64,000 nucleotides of DNA, taken from Notolepis coatsorum (taxonomy: Eukaryota > Chordata > Actinopteri > Aulopiformes > Paralepididae). The position numbers were made by a program, and so were the translations under genes. The stretch is taken from assembly GCA_963971535.1 (NCBI GenBank), contig OZ020586.1, positions 79,067,996-79,131,995 on the forward strand. The letters run 5' to 3'. Each line of letters begins with the position of its first letter. The stretch's first letter is position 1. This document shows positions 1 to 11,789 of the stretch, in pieces. Under the pieces are notes generated by a model. The model was not told the DNA's origin. It was given only the letters and a program-made list of their open reading frames with translations, and made no database searches.

Positions 1-134
1 TATTGCTAACCCTTTTTTACACCGGATTTTAGCCTGTACCTTCTAGCAGGGGGACTGCCAATGGAAATTAGCCTTTTGGCAAAAATTGGGTGCATTTACT
101 TGAACAAATAAAGTAAACCTAACCTAACCTAACC
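1..134 (+). mobile_element. LINE 3' end with (AACCT)n tail
   Basis: AT-rich 3'-UTR-like sequence with an AATAAA-like signal near 107 runs straight into a short AACCT microsatellite (about 116-134), the usual ending of a fish non-LTR retrotransposon. No coding part is inside the window, so the clade is not assigned. Confidence 0.4.
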
Positions 135-489
135 AGCTTCATATAGGCTATATCCTTCCCCTTATCAATGTCATCGTCATGGAAACCTATGGAACAATCG
201 TCACGGAAACATTGCTTGGTGACTTGAGCTCACAGTGAAATCCAATCAGCACCATGTGTGTGTGCGTCAGATGCCAGTAACACAAGGTATTGATGACTAT
301 AGTACCTGCACAGTGATGGGAGATATTGACCTCCTCTTCCTCGCTGTTTACTAAATCTGTCTTCAGATGTGTTCTCAGGACCTTCTATCCACCTCAGTCC
401 CATGAGTTCGCACTGAGTTTGGGAAGAGGGCTTTTGTGCACTCTGCTCCGTTTTACCTGGAATGGACTTCAAAAATCTCTTAAACTCCC
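135..489. other. No gene recognised
   Basis: Only short open frames that match nothing I know. The 131-codon frame on the + strand here runs into the terminal repeat of the next element, which argues against a real gene. Confidence 0.4.
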
Positions 490-2120
490 AGGGCCCTCAT
501 GCATCAATGTGGACGTAGAACTTGACCTACTTCCACACGTAAGCACGGAATGTAGAACTAGCGTACGCACAGGGAAGTCGGCATTCATCACACGTGCGTA
601 CGCAGGCTCTATGGTCCTCCGTGTTGATGAATACCACTTTGTTCTACCGTCAATGCTCGTGCATGATTATCCATATATGGTCATGAAAATGAGGAAACAC
701 CCCCCATGGGATGTGAAATAATGGACGGACCCGAGCGGAACCCTGAGAAACTCCACGAAGATTGTTCACTGCTGTCGAACCAAGAAGACACTATCGCGTA
801 TTGTGGGATAAATAAAAGGCGGACTCGTAAACGGTGATGTCAGATATCAACGGCTCCCTAAGACCATTGCTGCAATTCTGCCTGGACAGCTCAAAATACT
901 AATAAAGACCGTTCGTTGACCACTGTTTGGCGTTGGTTGTGTGTCATTATAACCGTGCTGTAATATGAATGCCTTTATTAGTTGTGTTCGATTGGCTATA
1001 TGATTTTTAGATGCATCTATTTTGTTGTCGGCTAATAAAGACCGCGCTGGAATATGACTGCCTTTTCCCGTGTTGTTTGATTAATACCCCAGGGATTAAA
1101 GTTCTCCTCAATTTTATTCCAAATCGCGATGGATCTCCCGTCAATTTTCTACCTGCTGCACCAAATCGCGATGGATCTCCCGTCAATTTTCTACCTGCTG
1201 CATATGATTTCTAGAGGCATACTACAATCTATTTTGATGTCAGTATTGGGTAGCCTATATAAACAATATAATACGAGAGCATATACAAGAACAATGAATC
1301 TCACTGCATGTATGATAGCCTGCCTTTCAATACATGAACTTGAATCCCATCATATACATAGTCTGTCCACTATAGTGTCATTGCAATGCGTTTTCTATTC
1401 TTTCTTATACAGTAAAAAGGGGGAAGAACACTATATTCATATGACTTGTATTCTGCTTACAGCTTCGAAGTTCCACTTGTTTCGTTTAACGTAAAGCCTT
1501 TTAAATATAATCAAAACGTTCCCGTGTTTCTGCGGTCTGCGCAGAATAATAACGAGTTGAGCTTTATGATTTATGATGGATTGAAAATGGGGGACCCTGA
1601 TGTAAACAAGACGAAAGTTGGTCTGCATCCCCAATTAACAATTGTATGTACTGAGCTGTACTGTACTGTACCCATTCTGCAATCTGTTAATAAACTTTTC
1701 AATCAATCAATCAATCAAGCTACGCGGAGCGCAGTCAGTCAGTAGCCTACACCCCGTATATTCCGATAACGCTATATAAACCATGCTGCATTCATTCTGA
1801 GAGAAAGATCTATTATTCCAAATGCTATTTATAGGGTTTTGACCATAATTACACTACTGTTGCTATTCTACAATGAACTATAATGAACTACGGTTCGTAC
1901 AGAACATGCCGGTGTTATTATGCACAGAAGCTCATTTCCTTGTTGTAATAATATATTCTACCACTGGGCGCTAGGTACGCCAGGTCTGAACTGTGCGTAG
2001 ATGTAAGCACGAAGTCAAGTTCAAGTTGAAGTTGATGAATCCCACTCTTTGCTTAGAAATGATCGTACGCACAGGGTAAGCACAGATCTGTGCGTAGAAC
2101 ACGTTGATGCATGAGGGCCC
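490..2120. mobile_element. DNA transposon with GGGCCCTCATGCATCAA ends
   Basis: The left end GGGCCCTCATGCATCAA (491-507) recurs inverted at the right end (2104-2120). Both ends carry subterminal copies of a TACGCACAG motif. The GGGCCC start resembles PIF-Harbinger ends, but I could not find a convincing 3-bp or 8-bp target duplication. No transposase was recognised inside, so it looks non-autonomous. A CAAT microsatellite near 1700 suggests a nested LINE tail. Confidence 0.5.
1119..1202. repeat. Tandem duplication, 2 x 42 bp
   Basis: Two nearly perfect head-to-tail copies of a 42-bp unit beginning AAATCGCGATGG, inside the 490-2120 element. Confidence 0.8.
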
Positions 2121-2335
2121 GGCTTTTATTACTTTGCACAGTTTTTTAACCCTAATTACTGACCTTTTAATGACAGATATGGGAGTGTGCAAAGGCTTCT
2201 CTGCTTAATTCCTACTGGTTACTGTACACGCTGCATTACGTTTGATGCTTAGCCTAACCTGACCTTCTCTCTCAATCAATACCCTGTAACCCCCCCACCC
2301 CTCAATGCCTAGGCTAACCGGCCATGTCCGCTTCC

Positions 2336-2460
2336 ATTCATTGTGCTAAGCTAGGCTACCGTGCAGCCAGATAGCTTTCTACTGAACGCACAGAGAGGAA
2401 ACTGGTATCTATCTTCTTGTCTCTCTCTGGAGCTTTTCCCAAGCTTTTCCCACAATTTTG
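2336..2460. mobile_element. Half copy of a TTAA-flanked MITE
   Basis: The segment with GTGCTAAGCTAGGCTA, GCAGCCAGATAGCTTTCTACTGAA and the following stretch matches the right half of the complete element at 40319-41150. The terminal GGCGTGTTCCT is not preserved. Confidence 0.55.
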
Positions 2461-2651
2461 GCTGTTCTTTTAAAATCTTGTTTCAGAGAAGCAACATCTG
2501 CTTTGGGAAGTGGAGGGGGGGGTGGGGGTGTTGCAATCAGCTTTGTGTGTGTGAGATGTGGAGGTCTGATGGTGAACTTTAACACAGTGATACGTGTTGT
2601 CAAGTCAACGTGGTGGGACTTCAACCCCCCCCCCCCTCTCTGATTGATTAA

Positions 2652-3244
2652 GGCCACATCCAGACGGAGACAGAATGGATCTTTTTTGTTTTCATTCAAA
2701 TTTCTTTTTTCCGTTAACATGAAATCGTTTCAAGAAATATGTGTGTCCAAACGAAACCACTGAAACCACTGAAAATGCTGTAACGCTGCCACAAATGTAC
2801 AAAGTAAACGTCTTTCCTGTTTTAGACTTCGCTCTTTTATTTTGAAACCCCCCGACCGGAAGTGTTATTGTTGTTATCGCTAGCGGAACAACTTGTGTCA
2901 TCTGGTTCTGTGCTTTTGAGCTAACACTAGTTAAGCTAGCTAATATTTGTCTTCCTTTGACTTGTTGAAAATGTCTAGAATACAAATGTTGAGATTGTTG
3001 GCTGGGTTTGCGCATGCGGGTTAAGCAAGAGGTGGGCTATTGCGTCATCGGTTCAGGAAAGATGCGTACTGGCTTGTAAAGACGGGAACGCAAGGGTGGC
3101 GTCTTCAGATTTGTTCACTCTGGGACCCGTTTTCATAAAATAGCGCATTCAGGCTCCCAGAACGCGGTTCCGTGTGGACAAAACGTGCATATGATAAAAT
3201 ACTTTGGCAGATACACCCAAAATCATCTCCGTCTGGACAAGGCC
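2652..3244. mobile_element. PIF-Harbinger-type MITE with TAA duplication
   Basis: Ends GGCCACATCCAGACGGAGA and, inverted, GGCCTTGTCCAGACGGAGA are flanked by TAA on each side (2649-2651 and 3245-3247), as expected for the TWA target of PIF-Harbinger elements. No transposase is visible in about 590 bp. Confidence 0.75.
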
Positions 3245-3447
3245 TAAAGCTCCACTCAGTGGTTTTAAGAAGGAGTGTCAAACCTCTGGAATGTAAAACG
3301 CTCTGCATCTTTAACGTCTGAACATTTTGTTCAAACCTGAACAAAAGAATAAATTGCCAAAACCTTCACCTGTTCCAATGCAACTGACCTGCTTTCAAGA
3401 AATGTATTATACAACTGTGTATTATGTGTATCAACAAGTTAATTCAA

Positions 3448-3530
3448 GTGTTCCTTTATTTCTCCTTGGGGAAATTCAGGCGTCATAGCAGCATGTGGGA
3501 GGGGAGGTACATGCAGGACAATAACAGAAA
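3448..3530 (-). mobile_element. LINE 3' end, minus strand
   Basis: The run TTCCTTTATTTCTCCTTGGG followed by a GGGAGGGGAGGTAC block recurs at 37558, 42970 and 63828. Read on the minus strand it gives a 3' UTR ending in an AATAAAGGAA signal, a common teleost LINE tail. The coding part is absent. Confidence 0.45.
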
Positions 3531-3547
3531 TAGTAGTAATAACATTA

Positions 3548-3549
3548 AC

Positions 3550-3607
<58 letters not shown>
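3548..3607. repeat. (AAT)n microsatellite
   Basis: About 20 uninterrupted AAT units. Confidence 0.9.
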
Positions 3608-3610
<3 letters not shown>

Positions 3611-3653
3611 GAATGGCAGTATATTCTAAGTTGATAGTAGTATACATGGTATG

Positions 3654-4199
3654 TAGTGGTGGGGGGAAATATCGATACGTAGTATATCGCGATACTTTGC
3701 GTGGCGATACTGTATCGATACAGGGACGCCAAGTATCGATATTTAAATATTTATTTATTTATAAAAAATATTAAAAAAAGGAAGTTGCATTGTTAATTTC
3801 AATACCTGTAATAGTACAGTAGCACACACACACACACACACACACACATGTGCATTCAGTTAAGTTGGAATATGACTGTAATACAAACAGTTCAGTTTGT
3901 CAGGTACATGCAACACAGATGACAGTGTTTACATCTGTCTGCTTGAGAAAATACCACGTTCTCCAATAAAAATTATTGAAGTGAGATGAACAGACTGAAC
4001 TTTATTTTATTAGATAAAACATGTTGACAAAGTTTTACTTTGCAGTTGAAAAAATGGAATAAATCGCAATATATATCGCAATATTAATATCGCAATACTC
4101 AACATAGCGCAATATATTTAGTATCGCAACACTACCGTACCGTGACTCAAGTATCGTGATAGTATGGTATCGTGAGGCCTCTGGTGATTCCCAGCCCTA
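3654..4199. mobile_element. MITE with repeated ATCGATAC/GTATCG ends
   Basis: Both ends are rich in GATAC/GTATCG words. The right end, read inverted, starts TAGGGCTGGGAATCACCAGA, a typical hAT-MITE terminus. The left end is degraded and I see no clean 8-bp duplication. A (CA)n run lies inside at about 3822-3848. Confidence 0.5.
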
Positions 4200-4330
4200 A
4201 TACATACAGTAGTAGTAGTCGCCCACTGCACCAGAGTACGTCTAGTGCAGTACAACACAGACAAGCAGCACCTTCCTGCTTCACTGAGGGGGATAATAGC
4301 ACTGAGCCATGTTACATAATCTATTCTAGT

Positions 4331-4333
4331 ACA

Positions 4334-4376
<43 letters not shown>

Positions 4377-4653
4377 ACCACGAGGAAGTGCAGGCCAACA
4401 CACATACAGGGAAACCCTTCCTGTAGTTGCGAGGGACACCAGGTTTACAATCACACCCCTACATCCCACACACACTCCTCACACATTACACACACACACA
4501 CACACACTCTCTCTCACTCTCACACAATACACGCATGCACACACACTCGTACAGTACAAACACACACCTACATTCCACACATGTACACTTTCATACAGAG
4601 ACACGCACATACACACACACACGCCCCCCCCTACATCTCACACATACTCATAC

Positions 4654-4696
<43 letters not shown>

Positions 4697-4893
4697 TCCA
4701 CACATACATATTTTCATACAGACACTCATACAGTACACACACAGTGACACAGTGATGATGCAGTGTGCTACTGCTATTCCTGGCGTCAGGCATGCTGTTT
4801 GACAGTCTGTTCTCGGAGAGAGAGAGAGAGAAGACAAGACGTCCTCCAGTCCACACACACACACACGCGCGCACACACACGCACACACACACC
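4331..4893. repeat. CA-rich microsatellite region
   Basis: Several (CA)n tracts (4335-4374, 4488-4506, 4653-4693, 4853-4890) separated by degenerate CA-rich sequence. The open frames here are only His-Thr or Cys-Val repeat translations. Confidence 0.85.
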
Positions 4894-5204
4894 ATCAGAA
4901 CCCATGTCCCCTCCTCTGTGCTCCTCTTCCTTCCCCCGTGTGAGTCATCATGGTGGAGCTCGGTGGCGGCTCCTATGGGGAAGCTGTATGGAATTATGCT
5001 AGAGGTCAAATCAACCAGCGCTTCTTCAATTTGTAGAGAAATATTCGTTTAAAATATTGATTTAAAAAACTCGCTGATGAAGATAAAAATATTGTTAGTT
5101 TCATTTTTAACCTGTGTGCTTCCATGCGATGGGATAAGTAACCCGTATCCTACTATCTGTAGGCCCTATGGGTCTAAATGCAATATAACATGTAAACCTG
5201 AGAC

Positions 5205-5290
5205 TGCCAGATAAGGGTTTCTCCTCTCTGCTTCTCTAGAGGGGTAATGCTGCCAGATAAGGGTTTCTCCTTATCCTTCTCTAGATTTGA
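5205..5290. repeat. Minisatellite, left part (interrupted)
   Basis: A unit of about 44 bp beginning TGCCAGATAAGGGTTTCTCC is repeated here and again at 6688-6747. The intervening 1.4 kb holds a SINE and a hAT-type MITE. Confidence 0.7.
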
Positions 5291-5342
5291 TTTGATTTGA
5301 TTTGATTACGGATCCCCCTTAGCTGGTGCCATAGCAACCAGC

Positions 5343-5850
5343 TAGCGGCACGGTGGTGTAGTGGTTAACACTGTCGCCTCACAGCAAGAAGGTCCAGGGT
5401 TCGATTCCCGCTTGGGGACCAGGTTTCCATGATGCCAGGTACCCAGGTGGGGTATCTCCCAGGCCTTTCTGTGTGGAGTTTGCATGTTTTCCCCGTGCTC
5501 GCAAGGGTTTCCCCCCCGATAAGATAAAACCCAATGGAAAAACATGCACAACAACAGATCGCTAACGCTGTGGCGTCCTTGACGAAGACGGTCAGGAGCA
5601 CTTGGATTGGTCCCCTGGCGCGGCTCACGTTGACGCCTGTCTGCTCCCGGCTGCCCTTGGGGGGGGAAGGACGACGGGATGGGTTAATCGCAGAGACAAA
5701 TCGCATCTGCGATCCTAAAGAGACAATGCATGCGTGTGTGTTCCGGTGTGTGTGCTAAAACTAACCGCTGTGTGTACCGCTAAAACATTGAGTGTCGTTG
5801 CATGCCGAATAAAGACCTCTGCAACAGGTCCTGCATTATTATTAAAAAGT
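5343..5850 (+). mobile_element. tRNA-derived SINE-like element
   Basis: Starts with a tRNA-like head: box A-like GGTGTAGTGG and box B GGGTTCGATTCCC near 5397. It continues with the CTTTCTGTGTGGAGTTTGCA block familiar from many fish genomes. The 3' end carries AATAAAGACC near 5809. RNA polymerase III transcription is inferred from the boxes. Confidence 0.6.
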
Positions 5851-6069
5851 CTTCCTGGGGTCCACACAAAAAAAACATACAAAAACTATTATTATTGCAA
5901 AACAAAATTATTAAATGTCAGTACTCAACACACAATGCATAATGAAACTAACAATTAAGATGGCTAAAATTACATGCAAGCACAGAAAAAAAAAAAAAAA
6001 AAAAAAAATACTTTACAGTGTTAAATACAATTTATTAAGATTATTTTAAAAAGTGAATCTACTGTAAAT

Positions 6070-6569
6070 TAGGGCTGTCCCCGACTAAGGATTTGGATGG
6101 TCGACTAGGATTGGCCAAAATGTGCCTTGGTAAAAAAAAAAAAAAAAAAAGTATAATATTTTTAAACTTTTTTTTTTTTTTTTATAAAAATAAAAAAAAA
6201 TCATTCCATTTGGGCTGTGGGGGGTGCTTAATGTCTGAAGGAGTCGACTGAAGGCTTCTTGTCCTCTGCAAAAGCATGCCATTGGTCCACTGATGGATAC
6301 ATCTTGATATTTGTCTAGTCTAGTGTGTTCATTAGATGGGTGAAATCCTCTTTCAGTGCCGCTGTGCCTGTTTTCGTAGGCAGTTAGCCTCTGGTATGCG
6401 TGCCATTAGCGTTCTAGGCCTCTTTTCTTTTGGAAAGAATGATAAAAAAATATATATATATTATTTTTTATTTTTCTATTATTATTATATTCGACTAAGA
6501 GGTTAGCCAGTCGACTACGGCTCCTTTCGACCGATTAGTCGACTAATCGATCAATAGGGGTCAGCCCTA
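6070..6569. mobile_element. hAT-type MITE, 8-bp duplication
   Basis: Inverted ends TAGGGCTG(T/A)CCCC are flanked by the 8-bp direct repeat CTGTAAAT (6062-6069 and 6570-6577). The subterminal parts are full of GTCGACTA words that could fold back. No coding capacity. Confidence 0.85.
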
Positions 6570-6673
6570 CTGTAAATGCAGCAGAGGTTTTGAGGCAGGT
6601 TATTCCAAAGAGTTAATGCTCTAAAAATAATAAAATATCTCCTTAAAGCGTTGGTTTTTGGACCTGGCAATTC

Positions 6674-6747
6674 TAGAGTGGTAATGCTGCCAGATAAGGG
6701 TTTCTCCTCTCTGCTTCTCTAGAGGGGTAATGCTGCCAGATAAGGGT
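6674..6747. repeat. Minisatellite, right part
   Basis: Continuation of the unit seen at 5205-5290, with two more copies of TGCCAGATAAGGG. Confidence 0.65.
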
Positions 6748-7058
6748 AGGTAGATTTTTTATTGACCTATAGTCCATTCATGCTGAGTGAATCAGTTCCC
6801 CCAGCCACATTTGTGTATTAAATATCTTTTGGGGAATTAACTGATCGAAAGTGTATCGAATCGAATCGTGGTCAAATGAAGAGATTTCATGATGCATTGA
6901 ATCGTTGCCTGAAGAATCGTAATCGAATCGTTGTGGGGTCAAATATTTACACCTCTAGTGGTAATGCTGCCACTGGCTTTGGCAGCAGGGTCTTACTTTC
7001 CTCAGTGTTTTCTCGGCACCAGACAGCTATTTTTCCAGAGACACTGCTGTCTTCTTAA

Positions 7059-8997
7059 CTCATTCGGCGCCAGCTATTAGTTAGGGCCCACTGTAGCTAG
7101 GCCGCGCTTTAAATGATAGGACCTTGTTTGTAGAGCTATAACTATATTCTATATTATAGCTATGGATACAATACTATGGCCCATTTGACAACAACTATCT
7201 ATCGTTCAATATGTGAAAAAGAATAAATGTTTCCATCCATACGTTCCTGTGTTATACTGTGGTGAAAATAAGTATGGTTTTAGAGCGGTCTAGGGTAATT
7301 CATGAAATGCTGAGTTAAAGCCCTATACGTCAATTCCACTATATACGTTGCCATTTCTTGCCTGTATACGCTATTATCCTGAAATCAAATCTATATTATA
7401 GGCATTATGTTACATCATGAATGCATGAAAGGGGGGCGGGGGCTCGTTTCTGATTATTTGATTGCCAGTAACGTAATTCGCATTGAACACAAAAAATGCG
7501 TATCAGCCCGATCGGTGTAAAAGCATTGCATGATCAAGCTAAAATTGACGTAAGATTAGAGCTGCCGCGGTATTGATATTTTCCTTACCGCACGAATTTG
7601 CGAAATATTTCCTACCGCCGCGGTTATTACCGCACAGTGCGCACAAAAAAAAAAAAAAAGTTTGAATGATTTTTTTTTTTTTTAGTAGTCTACTCTTATA
7701 GCCTGCCTCTAGTCTAATGGCGCTTTTCCACTGCATAGTACCTACTCGACTCGACCCGCTTTAGGCACCTGGTACTTCGTTCCTTTTCCACTGCAGCCAG
7801 GTACTACTCCGTTTGTCTCGGTGTGGGGATGCAGGCGGGGCCGCTCGCTTGTGTACACTGAAAGCTCCGTGGGCATAGATGTCCGAGGGCTTGCAGCAAG
7901 CCGGAGTTTAATCAATCAATCAATCAATAACAACATTAACCAGACTCTCGTTGCGTCTATTCTGCCAAAGCTAACGTTACCTCTCATTGTGTATTCTACC
8001 AAGCAAACCCGGGTTTAACGTTACCTCTCGTGTATATCGGCTGACGGTAGTACTATTAGGCTAATAACAACAACAAACTTAACACATCAGCGATCTTGTT
8101 GTGACACTAAACTCTCCGCTCGGTGGTAAATTGGGTTGATGTCGGTTTTGTTTCATTAATAAATAAGGCAGAATACACAGTGAATCCATTCTTTTGTTTA
8201 TTGCACTTGGTTCTGTCGCAAACAAATCCTGAATGAAATGCATCCTTAGCGAGGCAGTAAAGATGGCGGCGCGGCGTTCTGTTTTTGTTCAGACTAGAGG
8301 CTACAAAGTGTGACGCGTCTCTCTTCTGACCAGTCAGTGGTCTGCAATGTTTCACATGACTTTTCTGGTACCACTTCTACCCAATAGGGTCGCTTGGAAC
8401 CGAGTAGGGTATATCTGCAGAGCCGCAAGCCGCAAGCCAACTTTATTATTATGATAAAAAACAGCGGTGACGCGGTATTCAGCCTAACTCTGCGGTGAGC
8501 GTGATGCAACAGCGATACCGCGGTAATGCGGTTATCGCGGCAGCTCTACGTAAGATCATTCTTACCTGTGATCGGGAGTATTCCAAAAATAATATTCCAA
8601 TTGTTTGATCGCCATCTGGTACATCCAATGTCCATTTGGCCCACGGCATAATCCACCACAACATATGGATCAGGGTTATTTGACGCGGTTCGATGGAACC
8701 GGCAGAACGGCTGCCCTCGCCCGACAAGGAAACATGAAACGGAGACGTTTGGCCATCCCACAGGCGAAGATACAAGGGTACAAAGGGTGCTCGATACCGC
8801 CGTCTAGCGGGATGCGGCTGGTATTGCCGTTTGGCTACCTCAGACTCATTCCCTATGTAACACAGAGGTCCGTGGATGAATAATGAATACAAATATAGAA
8901 TAAAGGTATAAACGACCAAAACCCGAGAAATCTCGGGTCTTGGTGCCCAACGCATGGCGAGTTAACCTGGGATATCTCGGGTCTGGCGCTGAATGTG
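7059..8997. mobile_element. TTAA-flanked (piggyBac-like) non-autonomous element
   Basis: TTAA on both sides (7055-7058, 8998-9001) with inverted ends CTCATTCGGCGCCA and CACATTCAGCGCCA. TTAA is the target of piggyBac-type elements. The interior shares words with 60684-61620 and with 45430-45480 (a TTCCAAAAAGATTATTC-like block followed by TGATCGCCAT), so these are one family. No piggyBac transposase is recognised. A 992-bp hAT-type element is nested inside. Confidence 0.65.
7557..8548. mobile_element. hAT-type element nested in the TTAA element
   Basis: Inverted ends TAGAGCTGCCGCGG are flanked by the perfect 8-bp duplication CGTAAGAT (7549-7556, 8549-8556). It contains a further repeat with GCGCTTTTCCACTGCA and its partner around 7720-8410. 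The insertion is younger than the host element at 7059-8997. Confidence 0.85.
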
Positions 8998-9119
8998 TTA
9001 AGCTGTGCTGAACGGTCTTCAAGCTGACGGTTACAACATGTCCTCGTTCAGTCCTGACAGCATGATGTGAAGTCCGTAGCCTCCCACATATTTCCCCCCT
9101 TTTTTCTGATAGCCAAACC

Positions 9120-9233
9120 CTAACTCTAACCTTAGCCACACTGTACCTTAAACTAACCAGGAGTTACCTTAATCTAACCCTAACCTTAACCCTAACTTTA
9201 GCCACACTGTTTTCCTTAAACTAACCCTAACCG
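9120..9233. repeat. CCTAA-rich degenerate repeat
   Basis: Imperfect repeats of TAACCCTAACC with interspersed TTAGCCACACTG. It resembles interstitial telomere-like sequence but is too degenerate and short to call telomeric. Confidence 0.5.
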
Positions 9234-9539
9234 CAGTGACGGCTCTACCACTAGGGGCGCTCGGGCGCTGCCCCCCCTCAGCTCCTACCCTGGTTATATG
9301 AGAGAACAAGAAAAATAAGTTTTTAGTTTTTTGTTTTAAAGCCCTATAAATAATATAAACATGTTTAAAATTAATAATATTTACTCATTTTAAGTATGTT
9401 TGTGTTTCCAATGCACAATATAACGTTATTATATTAAAAAAGAAATACTCGTTTTCTTGAACAGGAAGTGACGTTTTTTTAAATTTTTTCGTATTTCTCG
9501 CCCGGGCTAGAAGCGATAGCGCTCTGAGTGCGCGTCACA

Positions 9540-10077
9540 GTTTGATCGCTGTCTCCGTCACAGCCAATCAGTGCATACGGCGTTGTGCGTTGAAATATGA
9601 CTATTATGTTGGAATCCGAGCGCGATTTGAAGCGGTCTAGGCAGCAGCGTGAACTTCCGTGAAGAATTTCCATAGCCGCATTTCGCGGAGACGCTCTCTG
9701 ATTGGCCGACGCCAGTATTTTTTTCCATGGCAGAATTTCACAGAGACGATCTCTGATTGGCCGAATCCAATTTCTAATGTTCCAATTCTAGCTTCTAGCT
9801 TGGTTCCTAGGTTGGTCCTAGGTTGGTCGGTGGAGATAGTTGTGTTGTTGTGAGATGCATGCAGCTGTTTGTCTTAGACGAGCGTGCCGTGACTGCAAGT
9901 TCTTTAGACTGTTAAGCTTAGGCACTCTTTCAAAGTTGGTTATGGTTAGAGTTTGTCTTAGAGCATGGCGATAGAACGCCAGGTAGTTTGCAGTCTGTTC
10001 GAGCGGAAATGGACAAAGGAATGTACTTGTTGAGTGTTGTGCTAACGAGCTCAGCTAACACTTGGCTAACAAGCTAT
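9540..10077 (+). promoter_or_regulatory. CCAAT-box-rich putative transposon promoter
   Basis: Three CCAAT cores in the context GCCAATCAG/GATTGGCCGA (near 9563, 9701 and 9755) precede the ATG at 10078. All three are kept in the inverted copy at 35530-35750. Conservation of CCAAT boxes plus the start codon between the two copies suggests the promoter of the element's own gene. No TATA box is evident. The function is inferred. Confidence 0.4.
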
Positions 10078-10133
10078 ATGGCGGATTATACACGTTTATC
10101 AAGCTCTCCTGCCCTGGACGTTTCAACTAAACA
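10078..10133 (+). CDS. Putative exon 1 of a hAT-type element gene
   Basis: ATG followed by 18 codons (MADYTRLSSSPALDVSTK) up to a consensus donor GTGAGT at 10134. The upstream 500 bp and the ATGGCGGAT start recur in the inverted copy at 35306-35308, but the codons then diverge. No downstream exon is recognised; a CT microsatellite follows at once. Short, so only tentative. Confidence 0.35.
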
Positions 10134-10136
10134 GTG

Positions 10137-10138
<2 letters not shown>

Positions 10139-10223
<85 letters not shown>
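10139..10223. repeat. (CT)n microsatellite
   Basis: About 42 perfect CT units immediately after the exon donor at 10134. Confidence 0.95.
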
Positions 10224-10228
<5 letters not shown>

Positions 10229-10491
10229 TAACGTTAACGTTTGTAAATAGTTTTTTTTAGGAGCAGTACTACTGCTGGCCATTCATGAAGCGAGACATTG
10301 CTGATTGTTTATTTATTTTATAACACAAGACTATGACTACCAACTGCCTAGCCAGCCGTGTATCAATCTTGGATGCAATAATAACGTTACTTACCACACT
10401 GACTATGTCGATGGCTCATTGATTTAACTACTGCAGCTCTCTCGGATTGAAAATACGTGGATTATGGCTTGTTCAATATCGTCTATGTTTG

Positions 10492-10655
10492 AATGAATGA
10501 ATGAATGAATGAGAACTTTATTAACAGATTGCAGAATGGGTACAATACAGTACGGCTCAATACACACAATTGTTAAGGGGATGCAGACCAGAGAAAGACG
10601 TTTGTCTTGTTTACATCAGGGTCCCAGATTTTCGATTCATATCGATAGTTTAATA
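10492..10655 (-). mobile_element. LINE 3' end, minus strand, (CATT)n tail
   Basis: A GAATGAAT microsatellite leads into GCAGAATGGGTACAATACAG, which recurs at 26203 and 54792. The 26.2-27.1 kb copy continues into reverse-transcriptase remains on the minus strand, which identifies this as the 3' tail of that LINE. Confidence 0.6.
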
Positions 10656-10899
10656 GCTAGCCTTGGCTCGTTTAACAATATGCAAAATATGTGTACAGCC
10701 CTGTACTCATACTGAAGTTATTCTTGGTATATAATAGGTCTGATTGTGTAACGAATCGATTCCACGTCGCGCTGTGTGTGAGAGAGAGAAGGAGAGAGGG
10801 AGAGATCTGCCTGTGAGAGATCTGCCTGCCTCTATCTGCATGTTTGTCTATCTTGCATGTCAATTATTTCAAGTTGCAGGAGACCTTCATCAATGTGAA

Positions 10900-11098
10900 G
10901 TGATGCAAGGAACTCTTGTCCTTTTGTGGAAATAGCAGCTACATTGGCAAATGGGTTGCTCACAAAATGCATCAATTATCTGGACATGTCAAATTCATCA
11001 AATCAACTTGCAAAGTTTTCCCTCAATTTATCAATGAAATCTGTCATTAATTGAGTGACTTTTGGCTCAATTGTGCGTGTTAACGTTGACATGAAAAA

Positions 11099-11129
<31 letters not shown>

Positions 11130-11215
11130 TTTATTATCATGTAATCTTTGGCGGGCCGGTCAGAATCATCCCGCGGGCCGGATCTGGCCCGCGGGCCGCC
11201 AGTTGAATAGCCCTG
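10900..11215 (-). mobile_element. hAT transposase fragment and terminus (GTF2IRD2/ZBED-like)
   Basis: On the minus strand, 10900-11090 reads as a broken hAT transposase segment (NPFANVAAISTKGQ followed by LQLEIIDMQ, with in-frame stops). This pattern is seen in GTF2IRD2/ZBED-like hAT proteins. It is followed by the GC-rich CGGGCCGG region and the terminus CAGGGCTATTCAACTGG (inverted, ending 11215). The same terminal region recurs at 58756-58900. Confidence 0.55.
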
Positions 11216-11318
11216 TCTTAGAGAATGGCAATGTTTCGGAGTTGCTTATGGTTAGAAGGGTTAAGTTTAGGCGCTGTTAAGGAGCTGGTTAAGGTTAGAG
11301 TCTGTCTTAGAGAATGGC

Positions 11319-11415
11319 AATAGACAGCCTATTTCCGCGCTGCAGCGCGAGGCAATAGACAGCCTATTTCCGCGCTGCAGCGCGAGGCAATAGACAGCCT
11401 ATTTCCGCGCTGCGG
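11319..11415. repeat. Tandem repeat, about 3 x 37 bp
   Basis: Three copies of a unit containing GCAATAGACAGCCTATTTCC and CGCGCTGC. Confidence 0.85.
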
Positions 11416-11600
11416 CGGTCACATGGGCGTAGTGGCCAATCAGAGAAACGCTAAACACAAGTTGGTTGCCGAAAATATTCACGCGGCCTGGCCATGACCT
11501 CATGGAAAGTGTGTGTGTTTGTTTCATATGTATCCATGCATTCCAACATTTCTATGTTATGTCCACATCAGGATGAGCAGGTTATCTGTAGCCTAACCAT

Positions 11601-11783
<183 letters not shown>

Positions 11784-11789
11784 ATCCTA

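Larger units (their letters stand above)
9234..10138 (+). mobile_element. 5' part of a hAT-type transposon (terminus, promoter, exon 1)
   Basis: Starts CAGTGACGGCTCTACC, a hAT-like terminus. Over about 850 bp it is homologous, in inverse orientation, to the end of the complete element at 34893-36058, which has an 8-bp duplication. The shared part ends at an ATGGCGGAT start codon (10078). The distal end of this copy was not found, so it is truncated or recombined. Confidence 0.6.

Noticed and set aside
8479..8955. 158-codon minus-strand frame in the TTAA element considered as a transposase
   Set aside because: No piggyBac or other transposase motif recognised, and the first part crosses the border of the nested hAT element.
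9120..9233. CCTAA repeats considered as interstitial telomere
   Set aside because: Too short and irregular; mixed with non-telomeric words.
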